Assembly (NCBI GenBank): GCA_002341345.1
Contig: DDNW01000133.1
Span: 53,966 to 62,746, forward strand
Direction of reading: 5' to 3'
Source: Erythrobacter sp. UBA2510
GTDB lineage: Bacteria; Pseudomonadota; Alphaproteobacteria; Sphingomonadales; Sphingomonadaceae
Length of the DNA stretch: 8,781 nt
The notes below the pieces were generated by a model. That model was not told where the DNA came from. It was given only the letters and a program-made list of their open reading frames with translations, and searched no databases. The position numbers were made by a program, and so were the translations under genes. Every line of letters starts with the position of its first letter. The first letter of the stretch is position 1. Below, piece after piece: positions 5,856 to 8,781 of this stretch.

Positions 5856-7187
5856 ATGGCGACGACCCACACACCGCAGGATTTTTCCGGACGATTGCGG
5901 CGCGTAGATGCGCCCGCTTTCATCCGGCAGGCCAATCCGCTCGTGCGGATTCTGCCCCTGATCTTGCTCGGCTATTCGGTCCTCCTGCCGGCGCAGATAC
6001 AGGTCAGCCTCGCCGGGCAGATGTTCGATGCGCCGCGCATCGTCTGCATCGCCCTGCTCCCCTGGATGCTAGCGCGGATTGCCCGCGGGGCCCTGCAGCC
6101 TACTGCGGTCGATATTCTGGTACTGTTTTCGGGCGCCTGGATGATCTTGTCCTTCCTCAACTGGTATGGCGCCGAGGATGGCTTGCTGCGCGGCACGGCC
6201 CTCGCCATTGACGTGGTGCTGCCCTATCTTATTGCCAGGCTTTGCGTCCAGGATATGAACGATTTTCGGCGGATGCTAATCGTCATGCTGCCGGGGATCA
6301 TGGCGGCAGGCATCATCATGGCCATGGAGGCCCTGTCCCACCAGCTTATCATCCGGCCCGTGATGGAATCGATTTTCGGTCGCAAGGTCATCAACCGGGG
6401 CGGCGAAAGCTTTGGCTTCGTGACCTTCGAGAGCAATACACGGCTTGGCATGCTGCGGGCCTTCGGGCCTTTTGCGCACCCGATCCTCGGCGGCCTGTTC
6501 ATGGCGAGCCTTTTGCCGATGTATTTCAATTCCAGCCTGAGGGGCTGGCCTTACGTGCTGGGCGTCATGTCCGCCTTCTTCGCGATCTTTACAGTCAGCA
6601 GCGCTGCGATGCTGGGCCTGGTCATTGCCATAATCCTGCTAAGCTATGACGCGCTCCAGAAACGAGTGATACCGCTCAACTGGCCAATGCTGCTGATTAC
6701 CCTGACGCTGTTGTGCATCGCGATCGAGCTGGTGTCCAAAGATGGCTTGATGCACGTCATCGCGCGGCGCACACTCTCTCCCGAAACAGCCTTCAACCGT
6801 ATCCGCATATGGGATTATGGTACGATTGCCGTCGAGAAATACCCGTGGCTAGGCAGAGGCTTTACCGATATCGAGCGCCCCCGGGCCATGCCCCCCAGCA
6901 TCGACAATCACTGGCTGCTGTTGGCAATTCGCCATGGCATGCCGGCAGCCTTTGCCGCCCTTGGTGCGAGTATCCTGGCTATCGCGGCGATCACCAGGCG
7001 GTCGCTTTACCCCTCGCCGCTGGATTTCAAGCTGGCCGTGGGACTGGCGATCACGACATCAGTGCTCGTCATCAACGGCTTTACAGTCGCCTTCTATTCA
7101 AGCGGGCAATGCTGGTACTGGCTGTTGATCGGGGTCGTGGCGGCACTTGGCTATCATCTGCGCAGCGCGTCTCGATCCGCCCGCTAG
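5856..7187 (+). CDS. O-antigen/exopolysaccharide polymerase, Wzy-like membrane protein
   Basis: A 443-residue inner-membrane protein with roughly 11-12 predicted hydrophobic helices (for example 31-48, 60-76, 84-101, 137-157, 204-222, 230-263, 276-292, 355-380, 390-410 and 417-434). It would join lipid-linked repeat units into the polymer on the periplasmic side. Its features match the bacterial O-antigen polymerase/ligase superfamily. MLRAFGPFAHPILGGLF (199-215) is the family's conserved RaFG.f.HP segment. A large loop (about 293-353) holds FNRIRIWDYGTIAVEKYPWL and GRGF, and SIDNHWLLLAIRHGMPAA (348-365) is the closing motif with the conserved DN and H. The short cytoplasmic N-terminus is basic. 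The ATG at 5856 is the only sensible start, with GGAG rather far upstream. A ligase role is formally possible because the families share the fold, but the EPS context and the RaFG.f.HP motif favour a polymerase. Confidence 0.83.
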   Translation: MATTHTPQDFSGRLRRVDAPAFIRQANPLVRILPLILLGYSVLLPAQIQVSLAGQMFDAPRIVCIALLPWMLARIARGALQPTAVDILVLFSGAWMILSFLNWYGAEDGLLRGTALAIDVVLPYLIARLCVQDMNDFRRMLIVMLPGIMAAGIIMAMEALSHQLIIRPVMESIFGRKVINRGGESFGFVTFESNTRLGMLRAFGPFAHPILGGLFMASLLPMYFNSSLRGWPYVLGVMSAFFAIFTVSSAAMLGLVIAIILLSYDALQKRVIPLNWPMLLITLTLLCIAIELVSKDGLMHVIARRTLSPETAFNRIRIWDYGTIAVEKYPWLGRGFTDIERPRAMPPSIDNHWLLLAIRHGMPAAFAALGASILAIAAITRRSLYPSPLDFKLAVGLAITTSVLVINGFTVAFYSSGQCWYWLLIGVVAALGYHLRSASRSAR

Positions 7188-7193
7188 CGCGGG
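7180..7193. terminator. Weak hairpin at the convergent gene ends, possible bidirectional terminator
   Basis: CCCGC and GCGGG form a five-base G+C stem around TAGC. The hairpin overlaps the polymerase stop codon and lies 13 bases from the stop of the convergent glycosyltransferase. No T-run follows on either side, so intrinsic termination would be weak. Only 18 bases separate the two stops, so some terminator is expected nearby. Confidence 0.3.
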
Positions 7194-7205
7194 AATCCTG
7201 CGGAG

Positions 7206-8396
7206 TCAGGATCCGCGCACGGCAATGGCGTGCTGCAGGCCCGCGACAAAACTCGCCCCGATCACAGATCGTGTGAATTTGACTGCTTCGCTGGAGACCT
7301 GCCACTCGGCGAGTTCCGCTTTCATCGCTATCTCTTCGGCGACGGCCCGCTGCATCGCTGCGGCAATGGCGGTCGGATCGCGTGCGTCGACGGGAATGGC
7401 AAAGGCGGCTCCATCGAAAAAGCCATCTACGGCGCAGCCTTTCGGATAGATGACCGGGCACCCGGCAAACAGCGCCTCGATAAATACTATCCCGAAGCTT
7501 TCGCGCAAGGACGGCAATACCAGTGCCGTCGCCCGATTCATGCACTGCCTGACATCCTCGCCCGCCATCGCGCCAAGGAAATGTATCCGACCGCTACGTT
7601 TGATGACCCGCTCGCATGCAGCGCGGTCGGTATCGCTCCCGCCCCCGATCACATCGAGCCGCGGAGCCCCGCCCTCCGCTTCGAGCAAGCGCATGGCCGC
7701 AACCATCCCGTGCAGGTTCTTGCGACGATGACTCTTGAGGTGGAAGACCGATAGCAGGCCGGTCCCATCGGTCCTGGGCGCAATCGACGTATCGAGATCG
7801 GTGGCGCAAGGCAGTATGGCGGTCTTGCCTGCGCGCTTGCCGAGCTGTTCCTCAACCCTCTCAAGCGACCATGGCGCGAAGGGAAAGACGACCTTCGCAT
7901 CATGGAAGGCTTCAGCGAACCTGCGGCGCAGATCCGGTCGCACGCCGAGAATCTTGGTATCGGTATCACCCTGGATCGACAACGCGAAAGGCAGGTCGAG
8001 AAGGCGCGCCGCTTCGTGGACCACCAGCCCCTCGACCGTCAGCTTATGCCCGACCAGCACGTCTGGACGCGGTCCATCTGCGATCCGCTCGGCCAGCTTT
8101 CTGCCGAGGTCGGTGAGCATGCACGCATGGAAGATACCGCGCGGTGGCGCCCGGTATATTATCGCCGAACCGCGTCCGAAGGCCTCTGTCTCGATCTCGC
8201 AATCAGGTCGCAGGCCGCTGATCACCGCTTTCACCGCAAAGTTGGAAAGTTCCGGACTGCGACGATTGAGCGACCAGACATGCTGCGCGAAATTCGGCTC
8301 GGCCAGCTCGACCAGCCGCGCGATGGCCTTCGTCTTGTCGCCATCGATGCTATCGGGAAAATCGGCAGAGACGTGATGGACAAGCAGCCGCGTCAT
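7206..8396 (-). CDS. GT4 family glycosyltransferase (GT-B fold)
   Basis: A 396-residue retaining glycosyltransferase that would add a sugar to the repeat unit in the cytoplasm. The N-terminal acceptor domain begins RLLVHHVSADFPD with a gap before KTKAIARLVELAEP (21-34), which resembles GT4 enzymes of sphingan-type and other EPS loci. PDVLVGHKLTVEGLVVHEAA (111-130) and LPFALSIQGDTDT (135-147) close the first domain. The C-terminal donor domain has LLSVFHLKSHRRKNLHGMV (214-232), where Arg and Lys contact the nucleotide phosphates. It continues with RLDVIGGGSD (246-255), GRIHFLGAM (269-277) and the family E-x7-E motif RESFGIVFIEALFAGCPVIY (298-317, Glu299 and Glu307). It is encoded 50 bases downstream of the Wzc-like gene on the same strand and probably cotranscribed. 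The start ATG has only an AGGG next to it, so ribosome loading may depend on the upstream gene. Confidence 0.87.
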   Translation of the reverse strand: MTRLLVHHVSADFPDSIDGDKTKAIARLVELAEPNFAQHVWSLNRRSPELSNFAVKAVISGLRPDCEIETEAFGRGSAIIYRAPPRGIFHACMLTDLGRKLAERIADGPRPDVLVGHKLTVEGLVVHEAARLLDLPFALSIQGDTDTKILGVRPDLRRRFAEAFHDAKVVFPFAPWSLERVEEQLGKRAGKTAILPCATDLDTSIAPRTDGTGLLSVFHLKSHRRKNLHGMVAAMRLLEAEGGAPRLDVIGGGSDTDRAACERVIKRSGRIHFLGAMAGEDVRQCMNRATALVLPSLRESFGIVFIEALFAGCPVIYPKGCAVDGFFDGAAFAIPVDARDPTAIAAAMQRAVAEEIAMKAELAEWQVSSEAVKFTRSVIGASFVAGLQHAIAVRGS

Positions 8397-8412
8397 GCCC
8401 TGTTGTGCCCCA

Positions 8413-8446
8413 CCCGATCCTGTCGCGAACAGGCCAGCGCCCGATC
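8413..8446. repeat. Inverted repeat flanked by direct repeats between the Wzc-like and GT4 genes
   Basis: CCTGT (8419-8423) and ACAGG (8429-8433) form a five-base stem with a five-base loop. CCCGATC occurs at 8413-8419 and again at 8440-8446 in direct orientation. All of it lies in the 50-base gap between two genes of one strand. It may form a small hairpin in the transcript or be an operator. No T-run is present, so full termination is unlikely. Confidence 0.35.
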
Positions 8447-8781
8447 TCAGCCCGACTTCGCCTCATAGGTATAGTACTGGTACTGATAGGCATAGCTCTG
8501 GCCCGCCTGGAGCGCCTTGAACTTGGTCAGCACCGCTCCGATCAGGTTCGCACCGACTGACTCAAGCCGCTGCACCGCTGACCGGACCTGACCGCTCGCC
8601 GAGCCATTGGCCTCGACGATGAAGACCACCCCATCGACGTTGCGCGACAGCAGCGGCGCGTCAGCGATGCCCATGACCGGCGAGGAATCGATCAGGATCA
8701 GGTCGTAATGGCTGCGCAGTCCCTCGAACAATTCTGCCGTCAGGCCCGACGAGAGAATCTCGACCGGGTTTTGCGGAATGT
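8447..8781 (-). CDS. Wzc-like tyrosine autokinase / chain-length regulator, C-terminal end, cut by window edge
   Basis: The frame enters from the right edge and supplies 111 residues ending at the stop 8449-8447. It begins IPQNPVEILSSGLTAELFEG, then HYDLILIDSSPVMGIADAPL, which is the Walker B type aspartate motif of bacterial tyrosine kinases (the D-SSP..G..DA pattern). DGVVFIVEANGSASGQVRSA and GANLIGAVLTKFKAL complete the P-loop kinase fold, as in the capsular exopolysaccharide family. The tail SYAYQYQYYTYEAKSG holds six tyrosines, the autophosphorylated cluster that controls polymer length and export through interaction between kinase domains. The Walker A loop and the membrane Wzz domain lie outside the window, so whether the kinase is fused to the Wzz domain or separate cannot be seen. 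The gene heads the leftward unit with the GT4 gene. Wzc, ExoP and GumC are names for relatives; the exact symbol cannot be set from this piece. Confidence 0.88.
   Translation of the reverse strand, partial: IPQNPVEILSSGLTAELFEGLRSHYDLILIDSSPVMGIADAPLLSRNVDGVVFIVEANGSASGQVRSAVQRLESVGANLIGAVLTKFKALQAGQSYAYQYQYYTYEAKSG

Noticed and set aside
8419..8433. LexA-type SOS box
   Set aside because: CTGT and ACAG occur as inverted halves, but the spacing between them is five bases, not the eight of the gammaproteobacterial site, and it does not match the alphaproteobacterial GAAC-N7-GTTC site.
7902..8468. Rightward 188-residue open frame
   Set aside because: It is antisense to the GT4 gene and runs into the Wzc-like gene. 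The GT4 translation is continuous with its E-x7-E motif.
1..8781. CRISPR array, tRNA or rRNA genes, insertion sequence, or integrase-linked attachment site
   Set aside because: No regularly spaced repeats, cloverleaf sequences, transposase motifs or long terminal inverted repeats were seen on either strand.

Overview
This window looks like part of a surface-polysaccharide (exopolysaccharide or capsule) locus of an alphaproteobacterium, most likely a sphingomonad or erythrobacter relative. The support is the high G+C, the dense gene packing with ATGA start/stop overlaps, the flavour of the Wzc, Wzy and Wzx proteins, and a small gene at the left edge that resembles the GTA head-spike base protein family (Rcc01079-like). 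The taxonomic call is inference; there is no rRNA or other marker in the window.

Layout from left to right. Positions 1-1890 are read leftward: a GT2 glycosyltransferase (952-1890), a sulfotransferase overlapping it by ATGA (332-955), and after a 99-base gap the start of the spike-base-like gene (1-232, cut by the window edge). A divergent gap (1891-2020) separates this unit from a rightward unit: a second sulfotransferase (2021-2740), a broken Wzx-type flippase (2778-3952), a capsular-polysaccharide-synthesis family glycosyltransferase (3957-4844), a third sulfotransferase (4841-5779, ATGA overlap) and, after a 76-base gap with a possible promoter, an O-antigen/EPS polymerase of the Wzy type (5856-7187). 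The polymerase converges, with 18 bases between stops, on a leftward unit whose first gene enters from the right edge: the C-terminal kinase end of a Wzc-like tyrosine autokinase (8447-8781), then a GT4 glycosyltransferase (7206-8396).

Together the genes describe a Wzx/Wzy-type pathway. Glycosyltransferases (GT2, GT4, capsular synthesis family) would build a lipid-linked repeat, the flippase would export it, Wzy would polymerise it in the periplasm, and Wzc would control chain length and export. Three sulfotransferases from three different sequence families suggest that the polymer, or its lipid-linked precursor, carries sulfate, an uncommon modification in bacteria.

Two points deserve attention beyond the ordinary annotation. 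The flippase gene appears to have lost two internal segments, one of which changes the reading frame, while its neighbours are intact. A GTA-spike-like protein gene sits beside a set of sulfated-polysaccharide genes, and in Rhodobacter the head spikes are what binds the capsule. No tRNA, rRNA, CRISPR array or insertion sequence was seen. No stretch longer than about 130 bases lacks a gene.
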